64,000 bases of DNA from positions 248,001 through 312,000 of the forward strand of contig NZ_NERX01000004.1 in assembly GCF_003063335.1 (NCBI RefSeq), in the 5' to 3' direction. How positions within the stretch are numbered: the stretch's first letter is position 1; each line of letters begins with the position of its first letter. Of this stretch, positions 47,335 through 56,534 are shown piece by piece. A program made the position numbers and the translations under genes. The DNA comes from Limnohabitans sp. MMS-10A-192 (lineage in GTDB: Bacteria > Pseudomonadota > Gammaproteobacteria > Burkholderiales > Burkholderiaceae_C). The notes below the pieces were generated by a model, which did not search any database, was not told the origin of the DNA, and saw nothing but the letters and a program-made list of their open reading frames with translations.

Positions 47335-47868
47335 GTGGTTCAAAAATTCATTGACGGGTTTTGCAAAGCCCTGAATGTCGTCATTGCCCTGTGTTTGGCC
47401 GTGATGGTGGTGCTGGTGTTTGGCAACGTGGTCATGCGCTATGGCTTCAACTCGGGCATCACCTTGTCGGAAGAGCTGTCGCGCTGGTTGTTTGTCTGGA
47501 TGACTTTCATGGGTGCGGTCATTGCCCTCAAGGAGCATGGGCATCTGGGCACCGACATGTTGGTGGGCAAGTTGGGCCCTGCGGGCAAGAAGGTTTGCCT
47601 GGCCTTGTCTTACTTGGCCATGTTGTTCATTTGCTGGTTGTTGTTCAGCGGCGCTTACCAGCAGACCGTGATCAATCTGGGCAGCACCAGCGCGGTGATG
47701 GAAGTGTCCATGGCCTGGATTTATGCACCCGGTGTGGTGTTTGCGGTGCTGGGCGGCTTGATCTTGTTGACCGAGTTGATGCGCTTGCTCACCGGCCAGG
47801 TGCGCGATGAAGACCTGGTCATGATCCAGGAATCCGAAGAGTCGCCCCATGGCGCCCACAAAGCCTGA
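47335..47868 (+). CDS. dctQ: TRAP transporter small permease (DctQ)
   Basis: A 177-aa four-helix membrane subunit of a tripartite ATP-independent periplasmic importer. Hallmarks are VIALCLAVMVVLVFGNVVMRY and the EELSRWLFVWMTFMGAVIALKE motif. The start is GTG 47335: a strong AGGAGG at 47323-47328 sits six bases before it, while the in-frame ATG 47314 lies upstream of that Shine-Dalgarno. DctM and DctP follow. Confidence 0.88.
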   Translation: MVQKFIDGFCKALNVVIALCLAVMVVLVFGNVVMRYGFNSGITLSEELSRWLFVWMTFMGAVIALKEHGHLGTDMLVGKLGPAGKKVCLALSYLAMLFICWLLFSGAYQQTVINLGSTSAVMEVSMAWIYAPGVVFAVLGGLILLTELMRLLTGQVRDEDLVMIQESEESPHGAHKA

Positions 47869-47885
47869 ACGGACAAGAGACTGAC

Positions 47886-49163
47886 ATGACGATCGCTATT
47901 TTTGTTTTTTCGCTGCTCGGTGCCATGGCCATTGGTATCCCGATCGCGTTTTCCTTGTTGATTTGTGGTGTGGCGCTGATGTGGCACATGGACATGTTCG
48001 ATGCGCAGATCCTGGCGCAAAACCTGCTCGAAGGGTCCAACAGCTTTCCTTTGCTGGCCGTGCCGTTTTTCATGCTGGCGGGCGAGATCATGAACGCAGG
48101 CGGCTTGTCTCGCCGCATCGTGAACTTTGCCATGGCCTGCGTGGGCCACATCAAAGGCGGTCTGGGTTACGTGACCATCATGGCCGCCGTGATCATGGCG
48201 GCGCTGTCCGGCTCGGCCGTGGCCGATGCGGCGGCACTGGCTTCGTTGCTTTTGCCCATGATGGTGGCTGCGGGCCACGACAAGGCACGCTCGGCAGGCC
48301 TGATCGCATCGGCGGGCATCATCGCACCGGTGATTCCGCCCAGCATTGGTTTTGTGATCTTTGGTGTGGCGGGCAATGTCTCCATTTCCAAATTGTTCAT
48401 GGCGGGCATCGTGCCCGGCATCCTGCTGGGCGCATCGCTGTGGATCACCTGGTGGTGGTTGGCGCGGCGCGAAGTGGTGCAGGTGCCGCCGCGCAAATCC
48501 ATGGGTGAAATCATGGTGGCCATGCGCGAGGCGACCTGGGCTTTGGTGTTACCGCTCATCGTGGTGTTTGGCCTGAAGTTTGGGGTGTTCACCCCGACGG
48601 AAGCGGCGGTGGTTGCTGCGGTCTATGCTTTGCTGATCTCGACGTTCATCTACCGCGAGTTGAGCATCAAAGACCTGTACCCGCTGTTTGTGAGCTCGGC
48701 CAAGACCAGTGCGATCGTGATGTTTTTGGTGGCCGCCGCCATGGTGTCGGCCTGGTTGATCACGGTGGCCAATTTGCCGGCCCAGTTGATTGAGCTGTTG
48801 CAGCCCCTGTTGGACAGTCCTCGCTTGCTCATGTTGACCATCATGGTCATCACCATGGTGGTGGGCACGGCGCTGGACATGACGCCCACCATTTTGCTGC
48901 TGACCCCGGTGCTGATGCCCGTGGTCAAAGCCGCAGGCATTGACCCGGTTTATTTCGGTGTGTTGTTCATCATCAACAATGCCATTGGATTGATCACCCC
49001 GCCTGTGGGCACCGTGCTGAATGCGGTGGCGGGTGTGGGCAAAGTGAGCATGGACGAGGTGACCCGGGGCGTGATGCCTTTCATGATCGCCCAGTTCATC
49101 ATCATGTTTGCCATGGTGGCCTTCCCTGCGCTGGTGATGGTGCCCGCGCGCTGGTTCTATTGA
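47886..49163 (+). CDS. dctM: TRAP transporter large permease (DctM)
   Basis: The 425-aa, roughly 12-helix channel subunit that couples uptake to sodium or proton gradients. Typical segments are MAIGIPIAFSLLICGVAL, ALSGSAVADAAALASLLLPM, APVIPPSIGFVIFGV and TPPVGTVLNAVAGVGK. It is 17 bp from dctQ with no terminator between. Confidence 0.92.
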   Translation: MTIAIFVFSLLGAMAIGIPIAFSLLICGVALMWHMDMFDAQILAQNLLEGSNSFPLLAVPFFMLAGEIMNAGGLSRRIVNFAMACVGHIKGGLGYVTIMAAVIMAALSGSAVADAAALASLLLPMMVAAGHDKARSAGLIASAGIIAPVIPPSIGFVIFGVAGNVSISKLFMAGIVPGILLGASLWITWWWLARREVVQVPPRKSMGEIMVAMREATWALVLPLIVVFGLKFGVFTPTEAAVVAAVYALLISTFIYRELSIKDLYPLFVSSAKTSAIVMFLVAAAMVSAWLITVANLPAQLIELLQPLLDSPRLLMLTIMVITMVVGTALDMTPTILLLTPVLMPVVKAAGIDPVYFGVLFIINNAIGLITPPVGTVLNAVAGVGKVSMDEVTRGVMPFMIAQFIIMFAMVAFPALVMVPARWFY

Positions 49164-49254
49164 TTTCTGGTGAGGTCGTCTGATCGGGTACGCCTGACGA
49201 CTTGCCGCTTGATGCACAGCGTACGTCCTTCTATTTTTTTTCTGGAGACAACTC

Positions 49255-50286
49255 ATGAAACGTGTATTTATCAAGACCTTGATCGCCAGCGTGGCTCTGG
49301 CCGCAGCCGGTGTGGCGTCCGCACAAGACAAAACCATCAAGTTCGCCAACCAGAACGCAGCGGGTCACCCCATCGTGCTGGGCATGGAAAAGTTCAAGGA
49401 AATCGTCGAGAAAAACTCGGGCGGCAAGATCAAGGTCAATGTCTTCCCCGGCGGTGCTTTGGGCAGCGACCAGGCCAACGTGTCGGCCATCCAGGGCGGT
49501 ACTTTGGAAATGGCGTCGATGAACTCGGGCATCTTCGCTTCGCAGGTCAAGGAATTCGCGATTTTTGACTTCCCCTTCATGTTCGGCACAGGCAAAGAAG
49601 CCGACGCGGCTGTGGACGGTGCTTTCGGTAAAAAGCTGCACGCCAAACTGGAAGAAAAGGGCATGATCGGTCTGGCTTATTACGAGCTGGGTTTTCGCAA
49701 CATCACCAACAGCAAGCGCGCCATCAACAAAGTGGAAGACCTGGAAGGCCTGAAGCTGCGCGTGATCCCCAACCCGATCAACGTCGACTGGGTCAAGGCT
49801 TTGGGCGCCAACCCCACACCGCTGCCATTCCCTGAGCTGTACGCCGCGCTGGAGCAAAAAGCCGTGGACGGCCAAGAAAACCCCGTGGCCACCATCAACG
49901 GTGCCAAGTTGTACGAAGTGCAAAAACACCTGGCTTTGACGGGCCACCAGTACAACCCCCAGTCGGTCATCATCAGCAAGAAGTTCTGGGAAAAGCTGTC
50001 GGCTGCCGAGAAGAAAATCGTGGCCGATGCGGCCACCGAATCGGCCAAGTTCCAACGTGAAAAAGCCCGTGCTCTGGAAGCCAGCATCACCGACAACTTG
50101 AAGAAGAACGGCATGCAAGTGACCCAGTTGCCAGAAGCCGAAATGGCCAAGCTGCGCGACAAAATGCGCCCTGTGACCGCCAAGTACGGCGTGACTGTGG
50201 GCCAGGACCTGGTCAAGGAACTGCAAGCTGAAATCGACAAGGTGCGCACTGCAGCGGCAGCGCCTGCCAAGAAGTCGGGCAAGTAA
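49255..50286 (+). CDS. dctP: TRAP transporter substrate-binding protein (DctP)
   Basis: Periplasmic receptor, 343 aa, with signal peptide MKRVFIKTLIASVALAAAGV and cleavage after ASA. The DctP family arginine that grips a substrate carboxylate is in YYELGFRNITNSKRA; GGALGSDQANVSAIQGG and NPVATINGAKLYEVQKHLAL are further hallmarks. The C-terminus ends with a short Ala/Lys tail. Given the neighbours, a ring carboxylate (quinate, shikimate or dehydroshikimate) is the likely ligand. A strong terminator follows before aroQ. Confidence 0.88.
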   Translation: MKRVFIKTLIASVALAAAGVASAQDKTIKFANQNAAGHPIVLGMEKFKEIVEKNSGGKIKVNVFPGGALGSDQANVSAIQGGTLEMASMNSGIFASQVKEFAIFDFPFMFGTGKEADAAVDGAFGKKLHAKLEEKGMIGLAYYELGFRNITNSKRAINKVEDLEGLKLRVIPNPINVDWVKALGANPTPLPFPELYAALEQKAVDGQENPVATINGAKLYEVQKHLALTGHQYNPQSVIISKKFWEKLSAAEKKIVADAATESAKFQREKARALEASITDNLKKNGMQVTQLPEAEMAKLRDKMRPVTAKYGVTVGQDLVKELQAEIDKVRTAAAAPAKKSGK

Positions 50287-50296
50287 TTGCACCCCG

Positions 50297-50332
50297 AGGC
50301 TTCGCCGCGTGTGTGGCGAAGCCTTCTTTTTT
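50297..50332 (+). terminator. Terminator/attenuator between dctP and the dehydroquinase gene
   Basis: Perfect stem AGGCTTCGCC (50297-50306) with GGCGAAGCCT (50315-50324), 8-nt loop, then TCTTTTTT. The next gene starts only 17 bases later, leaving no space for a promoter, so the enzymes depend on read-through or a promoter within dctP. Confidence 0.8.
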
Positions 50333-50348
50333 ATCTCAAGGAGATGTC

Positions 50349-50789
50349 ATGAAAGTCTTGATGCTGCACGGCGTGAACCACAACATGTTTGGCAAACGCG
50401 ATCCCAAGCAATACGGCACCATCACCCTCGATGAAATCAATGCCAGCCTGCAAAAACTGGGCCAAGAGTTGGGTGCCGAGGTCGAGTGCTATCAGACCAA
50501 CCATGAAGGTGACATGTGCGAGCGCATTCACCAAGCGTATTTCGACAATGTCGACGCCGTGCTGATCAACGCTGGCGCATGGACCCACTACAGCTACGCG
50601 ATCCGCGATGCGCTGGCCGTGCTGACGTGCCCCGTGGTGGAGCTGCACATGTCCAACATCCACGCCCGCGAAGAATTCCGCCACAAGTCTGTGTTTGCCG
50701 AAATCGTCAAAGGCCAAATCTGTGGCTTTGGTGCTGACAGCTATTTGCTGGCGCTGCGCGCGGGTGTGTCGGCTGCACAAGCGGCCTGA
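50349..50789 (+). CDS. aroQ: 3-Dehydroquinate dehydratase, type II
   Basis: Interconverts 3-dehydroquinate and 3-dehydroshikimate. The 146-aa size and motifs are those of the dodecameric type II enzyme: the flexible lid with the catalytic Tyr (FGKRDPKQYG), NAGAWTHYSYAIRDAL with Asn and His, and ELHMSNIHAREEFRHKS. The consensus GPNLNLLG is HGVNHNMFG, so this is a divergent, probably catabolic copy (QuiB/QutE role). The ATG 50349 follows AAGGAG by seven bases. Confidence 0.88.
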   Translation: MKVLMLHGVNHNMFGKRDPKQYGTITLDEINASLQKLGQELGAEVECYQTNHEGDMCERIHQAYFDNVDAVLINAGAWTHYSYAIRDALAVLTCPVVELHMSNIHAREEFRHKSVFAEIVKGQICGFGADSYLLALRAGVSAAQAA

Positions 50790-50808
50790 TGAACAAATTC
50801 TCCAACCC

Positions 50809-51642
50809 ATGATCAACGGCAACACCGACATCATCGCCCACATCGGCTACCCGACGCACACCTTCAAGTCGCCGATGATTTACAACCCGTATTTCGAATC
50901 TGCGGGCATCAATGCGGTGGTCGTGCCCATGGGCTGCAAGCCCGAGCACTATCGCGCTTTCCTGAAGTCGGTGTTCACGTTGGAAAACATCCGTGGCGCC
51001 TTGATCACCATGCCGCACAAGGTCACCACTGTGGGCTTGCTCGACGAGGTGACCGCCACCGTGCGCGTGGCCGGTGCCTGCAATGCGGTCAAGCGCCTGG
51101 CCGATGGCCGCCTGGTGGGCGACATGTTCGATGGCGCAGGTTTTGTGCGCGGTGTGCAGCGCAAGGGTTTTGACTTGTCCGGCAAACGTGTGTTGGTGGT
51201 CGGCACCGGCGGCGTGGGCTGTGCGATTGCGGCCTCTTTGGCGGGCGCAGGCATTGCCGCCATCAGCCTGTTCGATGTGAACACTGCGGGTTGCGAGGCC
51301 CTGGCCCAACGCCTCCAAACCCATTACCCCCAGATTGATGTGCGCACCGGATCGAACGATCCTGTGGACCACGATCTGGTCGTGAACGCCACCCCCATGG
51401 GCATGAACGAGGGCGACCCGCTGCCCATGGACGTGTCGCGCCTGTCAGCCGACACCTTTGTGGGCGAAGTGGTCATGAAGGCTGAGACCACCGCATTCTT
51501 GGCCGCTGCGCAAGCGCGTGGTTGCCTCACCCAGGTGGGCACGGACATGCTGTACGAGCAAATCCCGGCGTATCTGGAATATTTCGGCTTGCCCACCACC
51601 ACCGCAGAAGTGCTGCGCAGTGGTGCCAGGCTGAGCTACTGA
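50809..51642 (+). CDS. Shikimate/quinate dehydrogenase homologue
   Basis: A 277-aa AroE-fold enzyme divergent from the biosynthetic AroE at 27723. Substrate site residues FKSPMIYNPYF, the catalytic lysine in TMPHKVTTVG, the aspartate in DMFDGAGFVRG, and the nucleotide loop VVGTGGVGCAIAASLAGAG followed by FDVNTAG. The acidic Asp after the loop, in place of the NRT of NADP enzymes, points to NAD and thus to oxidation of imported shikimate or quinate. It lies between the dehydroquinase and the dehydroshikimate dehydratase genes. Confidence 0.8.
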   Translation: MINGNTDIIAHIGYPTHTFKSPMIYNPYFESAGINAVVVPMGCKPEHYRAFLKSVFTLENIRGALITMPHKVTTVGLLDEVTATVRVAGACNAVKRLADGRLVGDMFDGAGFVRGVQRKGFDLSGKRVLVVGTGGVGCAIAASLAGAGIAAISLFDVNTAGCEALAQRLQTHYPQIDVRTGSNDPVDHDLVVNATPMGMNEGDPLPMDVSRLSADTFVGEVVMKAETTAFLAAAQARGCLTQVGTDMLYEQIPAYLEYFGLPTTTAEVLRSGARLSY

Positions 51643-51688
51643 AGCCAAACGAGTGAAGCCCAAAGAATTCCCATCACGGAGTGCACAG

Positions 51689-52564
51689 ATGACCTTGAAC
51701 AAAGTCGATCGCGAAGCCGTCCCCGACATGCCCAACCGTTTGGGCATCGCGGGCATTGAATTCATCGAGTACGCCACCAGCCGCCCACAGGCGCTGGGCC
51801 AGGTGCTGGAGAACATGGGCTTTCGGCCCGTGGCGCGCCACCGCTCGCGGGAAGTGACTTTGTACCGCCAGGGCGCGATGAACTTGGTGGTGAACGCCAG
51901 CCCCGACGACGCCCGCGTGAGCGGCACGGTGGATGGCCAGCCTGTGATTTCTGCGGTGGCTTTCCGTGTGCAGGATGCCCTCAAAGCCCACAACCGCTGC
52001 ATCGAGCTGGGCGCCTGGAGCGTGGGCAGCCACGCGCAGGCGATGGAGCTGCACATCCCCGCCATCCACGGCCCGGGCGGCAGCCGCTTTTACTTTGTGG
52101 ACCGCTGGCAGGAGTTTTCGATCTACGACATCGACTTCAAGCCCATCCCCACGGTGGACCCCAACCCGCCTGCGCTGGCGGGCATGAGTTATTTCGGTGT
52201 GGTGCAGTACATCGGTGCTGGGCGCAGCGCCGATTGGCAGACCTATTACGAACACATGTTCGACTTCAGCAGCATTCCCGATGAAGAGCGCTTTGGCATC
52301 TTGCCCAAGGGCAAGCTGATGAAGAGCCCGTGCGGCACCTTTTTGTGGCAGCTGATCGAACCCGAGCTTTGGATGGATGCCGACGACAGCCCCGAGTGCC
52401 TGCAACGCATCGGCTTTGGCGTGCCCCATGTGGCCGAGGCCGTGGCGGCACTCAAGGCCCGTGGTGTGGAGTTTGTCGAGTCCACCCAGCTGCACCCCGA
52501 AGACCGTGGTGCGCTCACCCGCGCTGCGCTGGGTTCGGTGGCTTTCGAGCTTGTCCATCAATAA
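51689..52564 (+). CDS. HPPD-like VOC protein, matching the C-terminal domain of QuiC-type dehydroshikimate dehydratase
   Basis: A 291-aa two-module VOC protein resembling 4-hydroxyphenylpyruvate dioxygenase: GIAGIEFIEYATSRPQAL near the start, FYFVDRW, a second module beginning MSYFGVVQYIGAGRSADW and the C-terminal LGSVAFELVHQ. In Pseudomonas QuiC1 such a module is fused behind the dehydroshikimate dehydratase barrel. Here the barrel is the next gene (52577), so I read this as a detached partner; a real dioxygenase acting on a phenolic product is the alternative. ATG 51689 with GGAG is preferred over GTG 51653. Confidence 0.7.
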   Translation: MTLNKVDREAVPDMPNRLGIAGIEFIEYATSRPQALGQVLENMGFRPVARHRSREVTLYRQGAMNLVVNASPDDARVSGTVDGQPVISAVAFRVQDALKAHNRCIELGAWSVGSHAQAMELHIPAIHGPGGSRFYFVDRWQEFSIYDIDFKPIPTVDPNPPALAGMSYFGVVQYIGAGRSADWQTYYEHMFDFSSIPDEERFGILPKGKLMKSPCGTFLWQLIEPELWMDADDSPECLQRIGFGVPHVAEAVAALKARGVEFVESTQLHPEDRGALTRAALGSVAFELVHQ

Positions 52565-52576
52565 AAGGAAGCCGTG

Positions 52577-53458
52577 ATGAACTTGCTCGACGGCTACGGG
52601 ATGGACACCATCACCATGGCAGGCACGCTGGAGGCCAAGCTCGCCGCCATGAAGGGTGCTGGCTTTTCTCAGGTGATGTTGATGGCCCGCGATTTGGTCA
52701 CGCACCCGGGGGGTGTCAAAGCGGCCGTGGAGGCCGTGCGCCAAAGTGGCATGCGGCCCACGGGCTTTCAGGTGCTGCGCGATTTTGAAGGCCTGTCGGG
52801 CCATCTGCACAGCTACAAACTCGACATCGCCAAATCGATGCTGGAGATGTGCGCAGCCACCGGCAGCAAGGTGTTGCTGGCCTGCTCGTCCACCTCGCGC
52901 CACGCCACGCAAGACCTCGATCAAATTGCCGCCGACCTGAAAAAGCTGGCCATGCTGGCCGTGCCCATGGGCATCAAGATCGCTTACGAAGCGCTGTCCT
53001 GGGGCCGCACGGTCAACGAATTTCCCACCAGCTGGGACGTGGTCTGCCGCGCCGATTGCCCCAACCTCGGCATTGGCCTGGACTCCTTCCACATCTTCGC
53101 GGCCAAGACCTCATTGGACGCCATCGAAGAGCTGGACCCGTCCAAAATCTTCCTGGTGCAGCTGTCCGACTTCATGTGGCAGGAAACCCCCACCTTTGAA
53201 GAGCGCATGACCACGGCCCGCACCTTCCGTGTGTTTCCGGGCGAGGGCGTGCACAGCGAGCAACTGGCCGATCTGGTGCTGCGCCTGGACCGCATCGGTT
53301 ACCGGGGCGATTACAGCTTTGAAGTGTTCAACGACGACTACCAGCAGCTGCCGCTGGAGACGGTGGCCGAGCGTGCCCGCAAGAGCGCAACGTGGCTGCA
53401 CCAGGATGTGCTGCACAAGTCCGCGCCGCTGCCCGAGTGGGCCCGCCAGCACGGCTGA
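52577..53458 (+). CDS. 3-Dehydroshikimate dehydratase (catalytic TIM-barrel, QuiC N-domain type)
   Basis: A 293-aa xylose-isomerase-like barrel. The four metal ligands of the DSD family are recognisable: Glu in AYEALSWGR, Asp in GLDSFHIF, Gln in LVQLSD and Glu in SFEVFND; FQVLRDFEGL matches the FQPFRDFEG start of QuiC1. The reaction is 3-dehydroshikimate to protocatechuate plus water. The preceding genes supply dehydroquinase and a dehydrogenase, so the set converts quinate/shikimate to protocatechuate. No pca ring-cleavage genes are in the window. ATG 52577 has AGGA seven bases upstream. Confidence 0.8.
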   Translation: MNLLDGYGMDTITMAGTLEAKLAAMKGAGFSQVMLMARDLVTHPGGVKAAVEAVRQSGMRPTGFQVLRDFEGLSGHLHSYKLDIAKSMLEMCAATGSKVLLACSSTSRHATQDLDQIAADLKKLAMLAVPMGIKIAYEALSWGRTVNEFPTSWDVVCRADCPNLGIGLDSFHIFAAKTSLDAIEELDPSKIFLVQLSDFMWQETPTFEERMTTARTFRVFPGEGVHSEQLADLVLRLDRIGYRGDYSFEVFNDDYQQLPLETVAERARKSATWLHQDVLHKSAPLPEWARQHG

Positions 53459-53509
53459 CGTGGCGCTGGACCAGCGAAAATAGGGGCTGTTTTGCTTTGA
53501 CCATCCAAC

Positions 53510-53959
53510 ATGCCCCGCATCCAATTTGACCTTCCCGATCAGTTCGTTTTTGCCACCGACATCCAGATTTACATCAGCCACGTCAACCAGGGCGGGCACC
53601 TCGACAATGCGCAGCTGCTGACTTTGGTGTCCGAGGCGCGTGTGCGTTTTTTCAAATCGCTGGGTTACACCGAAGGCAATGTGGCCGGGCGCCCCATCGT
53701 GGTGGGCGACATGGTGGCGCAATACAAGTCCGAAGGCTTTCACGGTGAAACCATGCGCGTGAGCATGGTGCCGCAGGACTACAACAAATATGGCTTTGAT
53801 TTGGTCTACCGCATGGAGTGTCTGGACACGGCCCGCGAGGTGGCACGCGGCAAAATCGGCATCGTGTTCATCGAGCGAGACAGCCGCAAGGTGGCGGTTG
53901 TGCCGCCAGCTTTCATGCAAGCGGTGACAGCTTTGGCACAAAAAAACGCAGGCGCTTGA
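53510..53959 (+). CDS. Acyl-CoA thioesterase, 4-hydroxybenzoyl-CoA thioesterase family
   Basis: A 149-aa hot-dog fold protein with the 4HBT pattern YISHVNQGGHLDNAQLLTLV (normally a Y.D.D.HGHVNN-type motif with a catalytic Asp) and SEARVRFFKSLGY. It may release free acid from an aromatic or alicyclic CoA ester formed in the neighbouring pathways. It is 51 bp after the dehydratase gene in the same direction and convergent with modC. Confidence 0.78.
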   Translation: MPRIQFDLPDQFVFATDIQIYISHVNQGGHLDNAQLLTLVSEARVRFFKSLGYTEGNVAGRPIVVGDMVAQYKSEGFHGETMRVSMVPQDYNKYGFDLVYRMECLDTAREVARGKIGIVFIERDSRKVAVVPPAFMQAVTALAQKNAGA

Positions 53960-53968
53960 TGCCCAGTT

Positions 53969-55048
53969 TCATTGAACAATCGCCACCGATTTGACTTGCA
54001 CCCAGGCCACTGAAGCCACGTTCAGGTTCAGTGCTGCCAGCGCCCGCCGAGTGATGCGGGCCAGCAAGAATGACCCGCCACAACGCACCCGGATCAAACA
54101 CTGAGAGGCGTGTGCATCCGCCGCAATGGCATCCACCACGCAAGGCAGGTGGTTCTGGATGCTGGTGTGGCGTGGCTCTTCGGTGGTCAGGCTCACGTCT
54201 TGTGCCAGCACGCGCAAGCGCACGGCCTGCCCGACCTTCAAGCCGCTGTCGCGCACCCACAGAGCGCCTCCGGGGAATGAGACTTGGGCCAGATGCCATG
54301 GGGCATCGATCGCCATGACCAGGCCTTGCAGCAAGGCCCCGGCATCTTGGCCCACCACAACCGCAGGTTCGATCGCGGTCATCACCGCTTGGGCTGGCCC
54401 TGCAGCTTGCACCTTGCCACGCTCGAGCACAACCAAGTGATCGGCGAGGCGGGCCAATTCATCGGACGAGTGGGTCACGTAGACCATCGGAACGTGCAAT
54501 TCATCGCGCAAGCGCTCCAGCCACGGCAGGATGTCTTGCTTGCGTGCCTGATCGAGCGCGGCCATGGGCTCATCCAGCAAGAGCACGCGGGGGTCTGTGG
54601 CCAGGGCGCGGGCGATGGCCACGCGTTGCCGTTCGCCGCCCGACAATTGCGCAGGCTGTCGCTGCAGCAGGTGTGCAATGCCCAGCAGTTCAATGGCTGT
54701 CTCCAGGCTTTTGCCGGACTGCGCACTGCGTGAGCGTTTCAAGGCGTAGCGCAGGTTGCCCATGACGTCCAAGTGCGCGAACAAACTGGCCTCCTGGAAC
54801 ACATAGCCCATGGCGCGTTGGTGCGTGGGCACGAAGAGCCCCTTGGCGTCGTCTTGCCAGACTTCGTTGCCGATCGCGATGCGCGCATTGCGGGCTTTTT
54901 CGAGCCCGGCCACACAACGCAGCACGCTGGTTTTGCCCGAGCCCGATGCACCAAACAACACGGTGATGCCGTGCTGGGGCAAGCGCAGATCCACTTGCAG
55001 TGCGAAGTCGGCACGCGGCAGATTCAGTTGAATGACCAGCTCGCTCAT
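53969..55048 (-). CDS. modC: Molybdate ABC transporter ATP-binding protein
   Basis: ATPase of the molybdate importer, 359 aa. Walker [17 protein letters not shown], signature [16 protein letters not shown], Walker [13 protein letters not shown], switch His in VTHSSDE, and a C-terminal MOBE/TOBE domain (about residues 285-355) that binds oxyanion. ATG 55048 overlaps the modB stop (ATGA). The frame remains open upstream but that part lies on modB. Confidence 0.9.
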   Translation of the reverse strand: MSELVIQLNLPRADFALQVDLRLPQHGITVLFGASGSGKTSVLRCVAGLEKARNARIAIGNEVWQDDAKGLFVPTHQRAMGYVFQEASLFAHLDVMGNLRYALKRSRSAQSGKSLETAIELLGIAHLLQRQPAQLSGGERQRVAIARALATDPRVLLLDEPMAALDQARKQDILPWLERLRDELHVPMVYVTHSSDELARLADHLVVLERGKVQAAGPAQAVMTAIEPAVVVGQDAGALLQGLVMAIDAPWHLAQVSFPGGALWVRDSGLKVGQAVRLRVLAQDVSLTTEEPRHTSIQNHLPCVVDAIAADAHASQCLIRVRCGGSFLLARITRRALAALNLNVASVAWVQVKSVAIVQ

Positions 55049-55722
55049 GGCCACACCCGGCTGTGGCGGTTTTTCAGCAAGGCCAGTCCCATCAGCACGG
55101 CAAAGGAGAACACGACCATGCCGCCCGCCAGCCAATGGGCTTGTGTGTACTCCATGGCCTCGACGTGGCCATAAATTTGGGTGGAGACCACCCGTGTCTG
55201 ACCGGGGATGTTGCCGCCGATCATGAGCACCACGCCGAACTCGCCCACGGTGTGGGCAAAGCTCAGGATGGCCGCAGTGATCAGGCCGGAACGTGCTTGT
55301 GGCAAGGCCACCGAAAAGAAGGCATCGAGAGGGCTGGCCCGCAAGGTGGCGGCCACCTCCATGGGGCGAGGGCCCAGCGCTTCAAAGGCGTGTTGCAGTG
55401 GCTGCACCGCAAAGGGCAGCGAGAAAATCACCGAGCCGATGAGCAAACCCGTGAAGCTGAAGGACAGCACGCCCCAGCCCAGCGCTTGCGTCAATTGGCC
55501 CAGCGGGCCTTGTGGCCCCATCACCACCAGCAGATAAAAACCCAGCACAGAAGGCGGCAGCACCAGCGGCAAAGTCACCAGCGCGCCCACAGGCGCACGC
55601 CATGGCGACTGTGTTTGCGACAGCCACCAGGCCAGCGGTGTGGCCACGGTCAAGAGCACCAGGGTGGTCGCTATGGCCAGTTGGAGGGTCAGCCAGATGG
55701 CTTGCAGGGTTTCGTGGTCCAT
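55045..55722 (-). CDS. modB: Molybdate ABC transporter permease
   Basis: A 225-aa permease of the ModB type with five or six membrane helices; the ATPase-contact loop is [23 protein letters not shown] and the last helices include [11 protein letters not shown] and [18 protein letters not shown]. It forms the channel with itself as a dimer and is coupled to modC. Confidence 0.9.
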   Translation of the reverse strand: MDHETLQAIWLTLQLAIATTLVLLTVATPLAWWLSQTQSPWRAPVGALVTLPLVLPPSVLGFYLLVVMGPQGPLGQLTQALGWGVLSFSFTGLLIGSVIFSLPFAVQPLQHAFEALGPRPMEVAATLRASPLDAFFSVALPQARSGLITAAILSFAHTVGEFGVVLMIGGNIPGQTRVVSTQIYGHVEAMEYTQAHWLAGGMVVFSFAVLMGLALLKNRHSRVWP

Positions 55723-55736
55723 GGGCAGGGTGGTGG

Positions 55737-56480
55737 TTAAACCTTGTAGCCGCTGGCGCGGATGATGTGGCGGGCTTTTTCGCTTTGCAGGTAGTGCAGC
55801 AAGGCCAAAGCGGCGGGTTTGGCTTGGCCTTGGCGCAGCAGCAGCGCATCTTGCCGGATGGGCGTGTGCAGCTCTTCTGGGATGACCCAGGCCGAGCCTT
55901 GGGCGATGCGGCCATCGGTGAGGACCTGCGACAAGGCCACAAAGCCCAGTTGTGCATTGCCCGTCGAGACGAATTGGTAGGTCTGCGCGATGTTCTCACC
56001 CAAGACCCATTGGGGGCGCAGGGACGCCAGCACGCCCAGCCGTGTCATGGTTTCAAGGGCCGCCAGGCCGTAGGGGGCCAGCTTGGGATCGGCCAATGCG
56101 ATTTTGTTGAAGCGACCGGTCTTGAGCACCTGGCCTTGCGCATCCACCATGGCCGCTTGCGGGCTCCAGAGCACGAGCTGCCCCACCGCATAGGTGAACC
56201 GGCTGCCTTTGATGCTCAGACCTTCTTGCTCAAGCTTGGCAGGCGTTTCGTCATCGGCCGCGAGCAAGACCTCAAAAGGTGCGCCGTTTTTGATCTGGGC
56301 GTAAAACCGTCCGGTCGAGCCAAAAGCCAAAGTGACCCGGTGCCCCGTCTCTTGCTCGAAAGCAGCGGTGATCTTGTGCATGGGCACCGTGAAGTTGGCG
56401 GCCACCGCCACGGACACGGTGTCGGCATGGCCTGGCAAGGCCAGCATGCAGGCAGACAGGGCGATCAGCAAGCTTTTCAT
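55737..56480 (-). CDS. modA: Molybdate-binding periplasmic protein
   Basis: A 247-aa receptor with signal peptide [19 protein letters not shown] and mature start [15 protein letters not shown]; the oxyanion is held by Ser/Thr and main-chain groups in [17 protein letters not shown] and the later [14 protein letters not shown] helix. First gene of modABC, which runs away from modE. Molybdate would serve molybdenum hydroxylases or nitrate reductase, none of which is in the window. Confidence 0.9.
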   Translation of the reverse strand: MKSLLIALSACMLALPGHADTVSVAVAANFTVPMHKITAAFEQETGHRVTLAFGSTGRFYAQIKNGAPFEVLLAADDETPAKLEQEGLSIKGSRFTYAVGQLVLWSPQAAMVDAQGQVLKTGRFNKIALADPKLAPYGLAALETMTRLGVLASLRPQWVLGENIAQTYQFVSTGNAQLGFVALSQVLTDGRIAQGSAWVIPEELHTPIRQDALLLRQGQAKPAALALLHYLQSEKARHIIRASGYKV

Positions 56481-56489
56481 GGAGAATGT

Positions 56490-56512
56490 CGATATTCTTT
56501 TATGGAATAGCG
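56490..56512. promoter_or_regulatory. ModE-box-like palindrome 1
   Basis: CGATATTC, 7-nt centre, GAATAGCG between the divergent modA and modE genes, 10 bp from the modA start. Fits the CGNTAT...ATANCG form of ModE operators. Confidence 0.55.
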
Positions 56513-56534
56513 AAACTTTAGCACGGATGCGTTG

